The notes: generated from the sequence alone by a model not told the origin. 20,663 bases of DNA from an uncultured Collinsella sp. (GCA_900752345.1 CAADVA010000049.1:1-20663); one strand, 5' to 3'; shown: positions 8,050 through 16,551, counted from the stretch's first letter. Numbers and translations are program-made.

Positions 8050-9024
8050 ATGTCCGAAACTCCTCTCGTCAGCGTCATGTGCGCGACTTTCAATCAGAAG
8101 GACTATATCGGGGACGCCATCGATAGCTTTCTAATGCAGAAAACAAGCTTCCCCTTCGAGATTTTGATCAACGATGACTGTTCAACCGACGGAACGACCG
8201 ATATCTGCTTGGATTACCAGCGACGTTATCCAGACATTATCCGAGTAATCACCCATGACGAGAATCAGTGGCAGTACGGAGCAAAGGTATGGAGCGAGTT
8301 CCTCATGCCCGAGGCGCGCGGCAAGTATATGGCCATGTGCGAGGGCGATGATTACTGGACGGACCCGCTTAAGCTCCAGAAGCAGTTCGACGTCATGGAG
8401 GCTAACCCGGGTTTCACTTCTTGCGCCCATGCAACAGCAAGCGTAAACGCAGCAACAAAGAAGCGTCTCACGCTCATGCATTTCTACGACGAGAGCCGTC
8501 GCGTGGACTTTGCTGATGTGGCGAAGACCGTTCAGTGCTTCGCCTTCAACAGTCACTTTATCCGCATGGACGCCATGTGGGATTATGTGCACTCTGACCT
8601 CGCGCAGTTGCCTGACGATGCCGACCACATGATGGTGCTGTACTTCTGCACCCACGGCGACGGCATGTACTATATCGCTGACGAGATGAGCGCCTACAGG
8701 CTCTTTGCCAAAGGCTCCATTAACAGGACGATGATGGACAGCGAAGATTATCTTCAGCAGGTTCGCGTCAAACACGACGAGCGGGTTCAGACGCTTGAGT
8801 TCGTCGACAAGATGACCGAGGGGCAGCTGCACAACGAGATCGTTACCGGTATCGACGGTATGGACTTCGCATTGTACAAAGACCTGCGCGACTATCGTAC
8901 GCTCAAGAAACGCTGGCCCAAGCGCCTCGCCAACGAAAGCTTCCCCTCCCGTGTAAACCTCTTTCTTTACACGTATGCGAAACCATTACACAAGCTTGCT
9001 TATTCGGTGTACTGCAAGCTTTAG
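8050..9024 (+). CDS. GT2 glycosyltransferase
   Basis: 324 residues from the ATG at 8050, which has AAGGAG six bases upstream. A GTG at 8020 in the same frame overlaps the preceding gene and lacks a ribosome-binding site, so it was not used. Motifs: VSVMCATFNQKDYI (7-20), ILINDDCSTDGTTD (38-51) and MCEGDDYWTDPLKLQKQ (96-112). The last is the DxD region of a common GT2 subfamily in capsule and O-antigen loci, where the acid triad sits in EGDDYW. The C-terminal part (about 200-324) is less conserved and mixed helical. Codon use and GC look slightly lower than in the gene before it. It is the last gene of the plus-strand pair. The donor and acceptor are unknown. Confidence 0.88.
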   Translation: MSETPLVSVMCATFNQKDYIGDAIDSFLMQKTSFPFEILINDDCSTDGTTDICLDYQRRYPDIIRVITHDENQWQYGAKVWSEFLMPEARGKYMAMCEGDDYWTDPLKLQKQFDVMEANPGFTSCAHATASVNAATKKRLTLMHFYDESRRVDFADVAKTVQCFAFNSHFIRMDAMWDYVHSDLAQLPDDADHMMVLYFCTHGDGMYYIADEMSAYRLFAKGSINRTMMDSEDYLQQVRVKHDERVQTLEFVDKMTEGQLHNEIVTGIDGMDFALYKDLRDYRTLKKRWPKRLANESFPSRVNLFLYTYAKPLHKLAYSVYCKL

Positions 9025-9050
9025 ACCGCATTCCCGCAGACATGCCAACA

Positions 9051-9094
9051 GCCGCGTTTCCAGGCGATTGTCGCCATGGAAGCGCGGCCGTTTT
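9051..9094 (+). terminator. Rho-independent terminator after the GT2 pair
   Basis: GCCGCGTTTCCA (9051-9062) pairs with TGGAAGCGCGGC (9077-9088) with a single wobble. Inside it GGCGA (9063-9067) pairs with TCGCC (9071-9075) around the loop TTG, leaving one bulged A. The stem is followed by CGTTTTC. It begins 26 bases after the stop of the GT2 at 9024. In the opposite direction no T-tract follows, so it mainly serves the plus strand. Confidence 0.85.
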
Positions 9095-9115
9095 CATACT
9101 GGGGAATGATGTCCT

Positions 9116-11158
9116 TTAGTCCCATGCGGTGATGCGATAGAGTCGCATATCCCCCTCTGCCAACACAAGGTCAAACCCAGGGGTGTGCTCATCGACTTGC
9201 ATAATGCCATTCCATTCCTTTTTGTGATACGTCATCAAATTGACACTGGCATCTTTGCTCAAAGAGCCGTTGACGGAACCCTTATCGAGTTGGAGAACAT
9301 ACTTTACCCCCTGACGCCGAGCAGCAGCCTCGACCTCTGAGTCGGTCGCCACCCGATTCAGGCCATGACGAATGATGACCGAGTCTTCATCAGGGTCGAG
9401 GCCAAAGAGGCTGAACACCACATCGATGTCGTCGGTAGCATAAGCAAAGGCGCTGCCGTCATAGCTCATGTTTGCTACTGCTTCGTTGCCGACAACATCC
9501 TTGACCTTTTTAAGAAATGCCCGTTCTCTAAGATCAAGCGTATGATTCGAGTCGTTGCGGTAGGCGTCTCGCATCTCGTATTGCACGGCATCAAACCCGT
9601 AGCATCGCCAGTACCAATCGATGAAGCCAAGCGCAACATAGTTGAAGACCATAACGCAGGCAACAACTACCACGGCAGCATAAGACCCTATCCTGAGGGA
9701 ATCGCAGAGAGGCCTGTTTTTCCACCGGCCCGCACACGTCGCATAGGCTTGACAAGCATCTATGACGGAATCGATACCCAGGCAAATCAACGGTACGGCA
9801 AAGATTGAGGCAACCGCAGCCAAACGATGGTAATCGCTGTAAAAGAATCCACAGATAACGTACTTGATATCGTTCCAGACACTAACGGCAACGACGTAAA
9901 GAAATACCGCTATAAGGTACGAAAGAATCAGCCAACGATGCTCGTCATCCTTTATCAACGCGATTGCCCCCAGCACCAAAACGATTTCCATGGCGAACTG
10001 CGGGCGCCACAAGACATACGAGAAATTGAGAGCCCAATGAGCTGCGGTCCCAAAGCGGAGCATCGGATCGCGCGGATAGTAAACAATGTCGTGCAACGCG
10101 GAAACTTGGGATAGCCCGACCCACAGTACGAGGAAGAACAGGGCAAGTCCAAGCTCAGCGAGAATCGAAACGGCAGTGGAATGTGGGTTTTCTCTAAGTT
10201 GGGATTTCACGAACAAGCGCATCTGGTGCATACAGAACGGGATCAGGAACATGCCAGTAGCAAAAACCCCGTTAGGCTGTGCAAGGGCAAGAGCGATGCC
10301 CCCAAGCACAAACATGGCGATTTTCAACCTGAGCGTCTTTCCCATTTGCGGATCGAAGAAAGAGATGAACACCGCAGCCACGAGCGGCATCATACAGAAG
10401 GTCGCCAAGTTGGGGTACAGCGGGCCAAAGAGCATGATGCGCCAAGGCCAGAAGGCGACGGAAAGGCAAAAAATACCCGAAAGCCAGACCAACCGAGGCC
10501 TGTTCGGAAAGAGCGTCGCCATAAGCGCAATCACACCAGATGGATACACCCCGACGATAAAGGCCAGGTTCGCAATATGCTGAGCAACAGGCGCCGTGGT
10601 CCCGATCGTCGCCTGGACCAAAGCACCGACCATATGCCATGCCGAGGGATAGAACGAGCCGCGCAAAGACGAAAAGTTCTGGGTGTTCACAAAAGACTGG
10701 ATACGGCTAAGGTGAAATGCATTGTCGTAATACTGGATGAAGTTGTCTGGGCTGCCGAGCGACGTTACGTACACGCCAAGCGAGGTCGCGATGGCGGTCG
10801 CAATGGCAAGGACCATACCCAACTGAATCGCCGTCACTTGGCTCGGCAAGCCCTTATTGCCGAGTCCTGCGTTCGATTTTCCTCGAAACGTAAGTGTGCT
10901 CTCATGGGCGGCTGGGCGAGCAATTAGGTTACCGACAATGCCAAAAGCGAGCACGGGTAGAGGAAGGGTGAACCATCCGCAGGGAACATGCGCATAACCA
11001 TAGATGATCGACAGAACAGAATAGAGTGCGACCGAAACAACGGGTGCGGCGGCAAACGCCATCTCTCTCTGGACGCAAAACGCTCGAACAACGAAGTAAC
11101 CGGGAATCCACAGGAACGCTAGAGCGACCAAAAAACCCAAACCAAGCTCAAGCCACAT
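9116..11158 (-). CDS. DUF6541-type large membrane protein, probable GT-C glycosyltransferase
   Basis: 680 residues. The first 520 or so hold about twelve to fourteen hydrophobic segments. The N-terminus (GFLVALAFLWIPGYFVVRAF, 8-27) and the 'P..S.....' second helix are typical of actinobacterial DUF6541 proteins. After the third or fourth helix an outer loop carries QYYDNAFHLSRI (142-153) and SFYPSAWHMVGAL (168-180). The Asp145/His149 pair is in the position of the GT-C loop acids and is the likely catalytic site. The last 150 residues are soluble and probably outside the membrane. The ATG directly follows the stop of yfhO (TAAATG) with GGGGAG six bases upstream, so translation is coupled. Substrate and donor are unknown; a polyprenyl-phosphate sugar is the natural guess. 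Confidence 0.75.
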   Translation of the reverse strand: MWLELGLGFLVALAFLWIPGYFVVRAFCVQREMAFAAAPVVSVALYSVLSIIYGYAHVPCGWFTLPLPVLAFGIVGNLIARPAAHESTLTFRGKSNAGLGNKGLPSQVTAIQLGMVLAIATAIATSLGVYVTSLGSPDNFIQYYDNAFHLSRIQSFVNTQNFSSLRGSFYPSAWHMVGALVQATIGTTAPVAQHIANLAFIVGVYPSGVIALMATLFPNRPRLVWLSGIFCLSVAFWPWRIMLFGPLYPNLATFCMMPLVAAVFISFFDPQMGKTLRLKIAMFVLGGIALALAQPNGVFATGMFLIPFCMHQMRLFVKSQLRENPHSTAVSILAELGLALFFLVLWVGLSQVSALHDIVYYPRDPMLRFGTAAHWALNFSYVLWRPQFAMEIVLVLGAIALIKDDEHRWLILSYLIAVFLYVVAVSVWNDIKYVICGFFYSDYHRLAAVASIFAVPLICLGIDSVIDACQAYATCAGRWKNRPLCDSLRIGSYAAVVVVACVMVFNYVALGFIDWYWRCYGFDAVQYEMRDAYRNDSNHTLDLRERAFLKKVKDVVGNEAVANMSYDGSAFAYATDDIDVVFSLFGLDPDEDSVIIRHGLNRVATDSEVEAAARRQGVKYVLQLDKGSVNGSLSKDASVNLMTYHKKEWNGIMQVDEHTPGFDLVLAEGDMRLYRITAWD

Positions 11159-13636
11159 TTAGTTCTCCCCAAGCTCACGAAGTTTTTTGCCTTGACGGCC
11201 GAGGAGCACACAGCACAGTGCCGTAATCGCAATTCCAGCAAACGAAAGCGCAAGCCCGAGATTCTGGCCTTCAGTGTGATAAATCACTGTTATGGAATGG
11301 GAACCGACGGGAGCAAGAAATCCAACGAAACCGTAGTCGGCTCGGAACGTCTCCGTTGACTGGCCGTCGATAGCCACCTCCCAAGTGCCCGTGTACGGCA
11401 CAGGAACACAAACGACGCCCTCATTTTCGAGGTCGAAATCTCCGACAAGCTCGTGCTCGCTCAACTTCCTCATGGACACCGACGAGCTTGAGGCCCCAAG
11501 GCCCGAGACCCGCTCAGCGACCTCATCGGGAACAATTACCGCGTCTTTAAGCACTTGACGACGAGACTCCGCATCGGCCATAGCATCGGCTTTGGACTCG
11601 CCTATCACATTCCCGCGAACGCTAGCGAAGCCTTCGCTTCCGCAAACGCGATATACGTTCACGGGGCCGACCTTCTGCACAAACTCGGCCCACTCGTGAG
11701 GCTGCTCGTCATAGGAGAAGACATAACGCAGGCCGATCAGGTTAAGGACATTGACGTCAGGCGCCGGGTCGTTGAAATACATTTGGGTGTAGTAGGCCCA
11801 GGAACATTCCGCCTCAGGCCAAAGCTGATCATAAAAATCAAGCAAGTCGGCATCAAGCGTGCTGTTATAGGCCGACGCTCCGTCATAGTGCTCAATCCAG
11901 CTATCGCTCGCCAAGAAATGATCACAGTATGTCTTGTCCACGCGGTACATATCATCATCAAGACCGCGGACATAATCCAATGCAGCTTCGGTGTTGGCAT
12001 CGGCAGGAGCGGCAAATGAGTGCGGAAAGCTCTCAATTGGGAGCAGGTTGCGGTTATTCGTGCAGTAAAAGCCGTCAAAGAAAGCGGAGGCGACAATGAT
12101 GCCAAGGAACGCAACGTTGAGAGCTCGTTCGACCTCTTTTATCCTCAATGCGACCACAATACAGGCAAATGACGATACAAGCATGATCCCAAACACAGCG
12201 GAAGGAAGCCTGCCGCTGGCGGCATGAAGCAGGGACCACACAAGGGCAGCAATCGAAACGACAAAGGACCCGGCGAGCGGAACGATGGCGACTTTACCAG
12301 GAAGGACGCGCTTCTCCAGCGCCAAAGCAAGGGCTATGCAAATGGGGATGCCAAGGACGCCGGAACTGCGGTATTGGAACCGAACCATTGCGGTAAACAA
12401 GGTGGGAAGAAACTGACCGAAGCAGAACAAGAGCACGAGCACGGTAGAAACACCCACGAGTACCTTGCCGCGAAGGTCGAGCTCTGTCACAGCCCAGTGG
12501 AAGAACTGGGACAGCAGCAAAAGCACGCCGCAAGAGAAGCCAAGCTGGATGAACTCATATGGGAAGCTCCCGGTATACCCGACTTCACCCATATCCGAGA
12601 CTATGGCAGCAGTGGTGTTTGAACCGTTATTCAGAAGGCTTCCCCCAAGAAGTCGAGAAAGAATCGCGGGAACCCAGTCGATGTTCACAAACCCGAGGCT
12701 ACCGATAACCTTATCCGTCATGGTAACGTCACTCGAAGTCCTTGAGGTCTCCTGAAGAAGAAAATGCGCATAAGGAATGAGCAAGACGCCACTTAAGAGG
12801 ACGCCACAAACAACGGGGAGCGCCATCTTAAGAATCGTAATCGCTATTCCAGTCGCAGCGTCGCCCTTCTTTGTTGCAAAAATGCGAAGCAAAAGATATA
12901 TGGCAGCAAATAGCAGAACCATGAAAGAGATGTACGCGGACCACAGCAAAGTCACGGTTATGGATGCGGTTACGCGGAGAAACGCGGGAACCGACTGAGT
13001 CTCAAGGTAGAGCTCATAGCACAGCACAACCAGCGTGAGCATAGGAAGCATGCTGCCGAGAAAGAAGTTCTGGCCCAATAGCAACAGATAGCTAGAAAAA
13101 GCGTAGAGAATCGAGGCGGCGGCACGGGCAAGAGGAGACTCGGAGTAACGCGTGAGCAAGTGATCAAAGAGGAATGCAGAAATCACTATTCGCGCTGACT
13201 GCGTAAGCACGAGAGCCAAGCTCAGGCGTCCCGCGCCGAGCAATAATGCAAAAGGAATTAGCAATAGATTGAACGGGTCGTACAACCACGTCTGATACGA
13301 GGGTAGGTTAACGCCGAGGCCATACTCAAAGCTCCAGATATCGAAGCTGCCGTTGCGGATATTCTCTATGAGATTTGTATAGAAAGGAACATACTGCTCA
13401 ATCGTATCAGTGCCGGTATCCCCGGGTCCAAAGCAAAAACCAACCCTTTGGGTATACAAACGCCAATAAATCGTTGCAAGGCCAATAATGGAAATGATGG
13501 CAATAAAGATCAGTTCATCCTTAGTGCGCCTGTATGAAGCAGTGGACAGCTTCGGATAACGTTTATACGCAAATAACGCTGCAATAAGGGCGAGGGCACC
13601 TACGATTCCCAAGTATTTGAATTCAGACCAAACCAT
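11159..13636 (-). CDS. yfhO: YfhO family membrane glycosyltransferase
   Basis: 825 residues with a long multi-helix N-terminal region (to about 555), an outer soluble domain (about 560-785) and one last helix (about 790-812). This is the YfhO layout. The first outer loop has GTDTIEQYVPFY (75-86), WSFEYGLGVNLPSY (101-114) and YDPFNLLLIPF (119-129), matching the conserved YfhO/GT-C loop with its catalytic-type Asp77. In Bacillus and Staphylococcus, YfhO transfers GlcNAc from the undecaprenyl-phosphate sugar made by the DPM-like CsbB onto teichoic acid. Here the polymer is unknown, but DPM-like GT2 genes are present at 1-476 and 4841-5524. The ATG has CGGAG five bases upstream. It heads a two-gene unit with the DUF6541 gene. 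Confidence 0.88.
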   Translation of the reverse strand: MVWSEFKYLGIVGALALIAALFAYKRYPKLSTASYRRTKDELIFIAIISIIGLATIYWRLYTQRVGFCFGPGDTGTDTIEQYVPFYTNLIENIRNGSFDIWSFEYGLGVNLPSYQTWLYDPFNLLLIPFALLLGAGRLSLALVLTQSARIVISAFLFDHLLTRYSESPLARAAASILYAFSSYLLLLGQNFFLGSMLPMLTLVVLCYELYLETQSVPAFLRVTASITVTLLWSAYISFMVLLFAAIYLLLRIFATKKGDAATGIAITILKMALPVVCGVLLSGVLLIPYAHFLLQETSRTSSDVTMTDKVIGSLGFVNIDWVPAILSRLLGGSLLNNGSNTTAAIVSDMGEVGYTGSFPYEFIQLGFSCGVLLLLSQFFHWAVTELDLRGKVLVGVSTVLVLLFCFGQFLPTLFTAMVRFQYRSSGVLGIPICIALALALEKRVLPGKVAIVPLAGSFVVSIAALVWSLLHAASGRLPSAVFGIMLVSSFACIVVALRIKEVERALNVAFLGIIVASAFFDGFYCTNNRNLLPIESFPHSFAAPADANTEAALDYVRGLDDDMYRVDKTYCDHFLASDSWIEHYDGASAYNSTLDADLLDFYDQLWPEAECSWAYYTQMYFNDPAPDVNVLNLIGLRYVFSYDEQPHEWAEFVQKVGPVNVYRVCGSEGFASVRGNVIGESKADAMADAESRRQVLKDAVIVPDEVAERVSGLGASSSSVSMRKLSEHELVGDFDLENEGVVCVPVPYTGTWEVAIDGQSTETFRADYGFVGFLAPVGSHSITVIYHTEGQNLGLALSFAGIAITALCCVLLGRQGKKLRELGEN

Positions 13637-13673
13637 AAAATCTCCGATGTCAGCAATGCATAGCCGATTCTTA

Positions 13674-13690
13674 GTTTACTTCAAGTAAAC
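13674..13690. promoter_or_regulatory. Short inverted repeat upstream of yfhO, possible operator
   Basis: GTTTACTT and AAGTAAAC are perfect inverted copies around a single central C. The site lies 38 bases upstream of the yfhO ATG, where a promoter would be. On the minus strand TTGAAG within it and TATGCA 16 bases further on could be a poor -35/-10 pair. A second pair, CATGC (13690-13694) and GCATG (13704-13708), directly adjoins. The repeat is clear; its use by a regulator is a guess. Confidence 0.35.
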
Positions 13691-13708
13691 ATGCATCCCG
13701 TAAGCATG

Positions 13709-13746
13709 CGAAATGCTCAGGGTATTTAAATACCCTGAGCATTTCG
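13709..13746. terminator. Perfect 38-base palindrome after the L,D-transpeptidase gene
   Basis: The left arm CGAAATGCTCAGGGTATTT is exactly the reverse complement of the right arm, with the centre between 13727 and 13728 and no spacer. It starts 18 bases after the stop of the minus-strand transpeptidase gene and lies 73 bases before yfhO. As RNA it would fold into a stem with a small AU-rich loop. No T-run follows on the minus strand, though the arm itself ends in ATTTCG. Terminator is the most likely role; a cruciform-forming or protein-binding site is an alternative. Confidence 0.6.
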
Positions 13747-13764
13747 AGGATCAATCATCTTGAC

Positions 13765-16551
13765 TTAGAAGCTATACACAAGCGTTCCAAGAGGTGCGTT
13801 GTTATAAATCCACCAAGCGTTGGCCTCAAGCAGGCGAACGCAGCCGTGCGAAATATGCTTACCGGTCTGCGAAGGGTCGTTATGGTTGCCGCAGGTAGAG
13901 TGAAAACCTTGGGCACCAAAGAAAGAGGTGAATGCGACAAGGCCGTCCGAGGGAATCGAAGGGTTGTGAATCTGAGTGCCATCCCAGTTGTTGCCAATGA
14001 ACATATCAAAACCCTTGCCGCCGATGTTGGGGTCGTTCGTGAGGAACGTGCCGTGGTCATACGTGTTGGCGTCGCCGACACCGGCAGCCCAGTCGTAAAT
14101 AGGACGCCAGTCGCCCTGCTTGCCCTGGAAGACCTGAACGCGACATGCCGTGTTGTCAATAGTGATGATATACGGCTGAACGCCATACGAAGAGGCGCGG
14201 GCTGCGCCAGAGAGGTTCTTGATCTTCTCCCACGCGCTGTGGCAAGACGTCGTGAAGGCGTTTCCACCGAAGTACCAGGTGTTCCCCACCTTGGTCCATC
14301 CATCGGAGATAGTGGTGGAGGTCAGCTTCCACGTCTGACCCCTAGATCCGTCAATGTCGTAGAGCTGGACATTGGCGCGGTCGCTCGCCTTGTCGCCAGC
14401 AACATCCAGGGCTCGTCCCGACTTAGTATTAATAAATACAACACCGCCGCCGTCGGCAATCTTCAAGGACCAGTTTTGAGCAGGGGTACCGTTCGTGGCG
14501 TATATCTGGATGTTGGTACCGTTAGACGTGCCACCATTTTGAGCATCCAAGGCATAGCTTGAAGAGCCGGAAGTCACCACATAATAATTGCCGCTCTTGG
14601 TAATCTTGAATTTCTGAGCATTGCTGTCATTGCTTGAGTAAATCTGGACATTAGAGCCGTTGGCAAGAGTTCCGTTGGCAACATCAAGGGTTTTGTTTCC
14701 GCCAAGAGCGCTGGCAATGGTGTAGTAGCCTTCTTTAATCAGATCGGCAGTGCGGAAGAAGAAGTGTTGAGCTGCGGTACCGTTGGAAGCAAACGCCTGG
14801 ACCAAAGTCCCGGCATCAATGGAACCGTTGGAAAGGTCGAGCGCCAGACCGTTAGCGTTAACGAGGGAGAAATAACCTCCAGTCCAAACGGCTTTCCAAG
14901 TATCGGAAACAGAAGCATTGGTCTTCGAGTTACCCATCTGAACGATCTTGCCGTTCTGGACAGTCAACCAGCCGCCTGAAGCGCCGGTCCGGATGCGGTA
15001 CTCGTCGTTACCCAAGCTGTGAATCTCGAAGCGCTGGGCAATCGTGTCATTGGAATTCCAGAGCTGAAGAGCCCCTCCGTTAGAAGAAGAGCCATTTTTG
15101 ATATCGAACACACGGCCGATATTGTTAAACGCAGCAATGGACACAATGGCAGTGCCATCGGAATCAGTTTTGATAAACCCGGCATCCTTGGTAAGAAGCC
15201 ACTGCTGGCCGAGGCTCTTGTCAAACGTATACCCCCAAATGTTGGTGCCGTTTGCAGTTCCACCCCATTCCGCGTCAAGGGCAAGGCCGGTACCCTTGTT
15301 CACCAGATAATAAACGCCGTCAATGTAACGAACCGCCCACTTCTGAGCAGACGTCCTATTGGAGGTGAACTGCTGAACGTTGGTTCCCGGCATGATTCCG
15401 GTATTGTTCAAATCCAAGACCTTGCCGCTGCCAAGGTTAGTAATCGTGTAATAGCCTTCACCGTCATACTCGAAGTAATAACGCTGAGCGGCAGTACCAT
15501 TACCTTGGAAAAGCTGAACGTTTCCGGAGTTCTCCATCGAGCCGTTATCGATGTCCAGGACTTTGCTACCGCCAGTTTTCCCGGAACCAACAATATAGAT
15601 GCCGTTCTCGATTGGACGATTGTTTCCCTCGGGGGCAGCGGGGTTGTACTGAAGGAACTGGAACATCTGAGACTTGGTGCCATTTGACTGGAAAAGCTGC
15701 AGATTTGTGCCGTTAACAGTGTTGCCCCACTCCACATCAAGGCAGTAATTACCAAGCTGGGAGAGAACAGACCAAAGGCCCTCGGTAGTCTTGACAATGT
15801 TCCAACGCTGTGCTTTCGTGCCGTTGCTCTCGTAAAGCCAGACGTTCGACCCGTTCTTCGCCTCGCCCCACTGGACGTCAAGAACAAGATTGGTACCTGA
15901 AAGGCCGATAGTATAGTAACCACCATCGTCCTCGTGATATTTAACATCCCATTTCTGAGAGGCAGTCATATTGCTTTCAAACAGCTGAACATTGGTCTCA
16001 TTTGTGCGACCGCCATCCTGGGCGTCGAGAACCTGCGTGACCTTTTTGCTGGAGCCGATCGCGTAGGTTCCGTCAGCAATGGTCTTATTCGAGTCAGCCT
16101 TCACCTCGGTAGGGGAATCGGTTTTCGAATCCCCGCCCATCACGGAGTCTTCCGCCTTAGGCAACTCAGGAGCAGCTTCTTCGACCTTGGGCTCCTCGGC
16201 CTTAGACTCTTCAGTCTTAGGAGAATCCGCCTTCGGTTCTTCGTTAGTAGAAGGAACCGAAGAAGGCCCCTCATCGGTCTTGGGCGCAGCAGATTCAGCA
16301 GACTGAGCAGGCGCGCTTCCCTCAGTCCCGGGGACGCCGGACTCCGCCTTGGCCTGCACCTCGCCAGCCACGGAAGTCGACGCTACCTGGTCATTCAAAA
16401 CGACCTGTTCGACGGCAGCCTTCGGGGTACCATCGGTTGCAGAGACTTCATCGGCGAGAGCGTTGACGGGGGCGGATGAAAGCACAGCAACGAACGCAGC
16501 GGACGAAATTACCGCCGCAGGACGCCACCAGCCTCTCTCGAACTGAGCCAT
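13765..16551 (-). CDS. Secreted L,D-transpeptidase (YkuD) with twelve ricin-type repeats
   Basis: 928 residues in four parts. (1) A signal peptide: basic start, hydrophobic segment 11-30, likely cut after ALA at 33. (2) A Pro/Glu/Lys/Ser-rich linker to about 158. (3) Twelve ricin-B-like repeats, 159-745. (4) A YkuD domain, about 792-928, with catalytic SHGCVR (901-906): Cys904, with His902 and His884. The domain forms 3-3 or 4-3 peptidoglycan cross-links, or attaches proteins to peptidoglycan, outside the cell. No LPXTG or membrane anchor is seen, so retention probably relies on the lectin-like repeats. Cys770, Cys803 and Cys887 could form disulfides. GGAGG seven bases before the ATG gives a strong ribosome-binding site. 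It is a single-gene unit inside the glycan locus. The catalytic assignment is firm; the glycan ligand is unknown. Confidence 0.93.
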   Translation of the reverse strand: MAQFERGWWRPAAVISSAAFVAVLSSAPVNALADEVSATDGTPKAAVEQVVLNDQVASTSVAGEVQAKAESGVPGTEGSAPAQSAESAAPKTDEGPSSVPSTNEEPKADSPKTEESKAEEPKVEEAAPELPKAEDSVMGGDSKTDSPTEVKADSNKTIADGTYAIGSSKKVTQVLDAQDGGRTNETNVQLFESNMTASQKWDVKYHEDDGGYYTIGLSGTNLVLDVQWGEAKNGSNVWLYESNGTKAQRWNIVKTTEGLWSVLSQLGNYCLDVEWGNTVNGTNLQLFQSNGTKSQMFQFLQYNPAAPEGNNRPIENGIYIVGSGKTGGSKVLDIDNGSMENSGNVQLFQGNGTAAQRYYFEYDGEGYYTITNLGSGKVLDLNNTGIMPGTNVQQFTSNRTSAQKWAVRYIDGVYYLVNKGTGLALDAEWGGTANGTNIWGYTFDKSLGQQWLLTKDAGFIKTDSDGTAIVSIAAFNNIGRVFDIKNGSSSNGGALQLWNSNDTIAQRFEIHSLGNDEYRIRTGASGGWLTVQNGKIVQMGNSKTNASVSDTWKAVWTGGYFSLVNANGLALDLSNGSIDAGTLVQAFASNGTAAQHFFFRTADLIKEGYYTIASALGGNKTLDVANGTLANGSNVQIYSSNDSNAQKFKITKSGNYYVVTSGSSSYALDAQNGGTSNGTNIQIYATNGTPAQNWSLKIADGGGVVFINTKSGRALDVAGDKASDRANVQLYDIDGSRGQTWKLTSTTISDGWTKVGNTWYFGGNAFTTSCHSAWEKIKNLSGAARASSYGVQPYIITIDNTACRVQVFQGKQGDWRPIYDWAAGVGDANTYDHGTFLTNDPNIGGKGFDMFIGNNWDGTQIHNPSIPSDGLVAFTSFFGAQGFHSTCGNHNDPSQTGKHISHGCVRLLEANAWWIYNNAPLGTLVYSF
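14317..16077 (-). repeat. Region encoding twelve ricin/QxW repeats (four beta-trefoils)
   Basis: Each unit follows the pattern '[VA]LD..(W/N)G...NG(T/S)N(V/I)QL(F/Y).SNGT.AQ(K/R)W'. The Gln of the closing motif falls at residues 199, 248, 295, 356, 403, 449, 506, 595, 646, 692 and 739; a degenerate eighth unit lies at about 528-556. Steps of 46-49 residues inside triplets and longer gaps (61, 57 and about 51) between them divide the array into four groups of three, as expected for four beta-trefoils. The repeats diverge enough at DNA level that this is not a simple tandem repeat. Confidence 0.88.

Noticed and set aside
14317..16077. Regularly spaced repeats that could suggest a CRISPR array
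   Set aside because: The spacing (about 140 bases) and divergence match coding ricin repeats in an intact frame; no short identical repeats with unique spacers.
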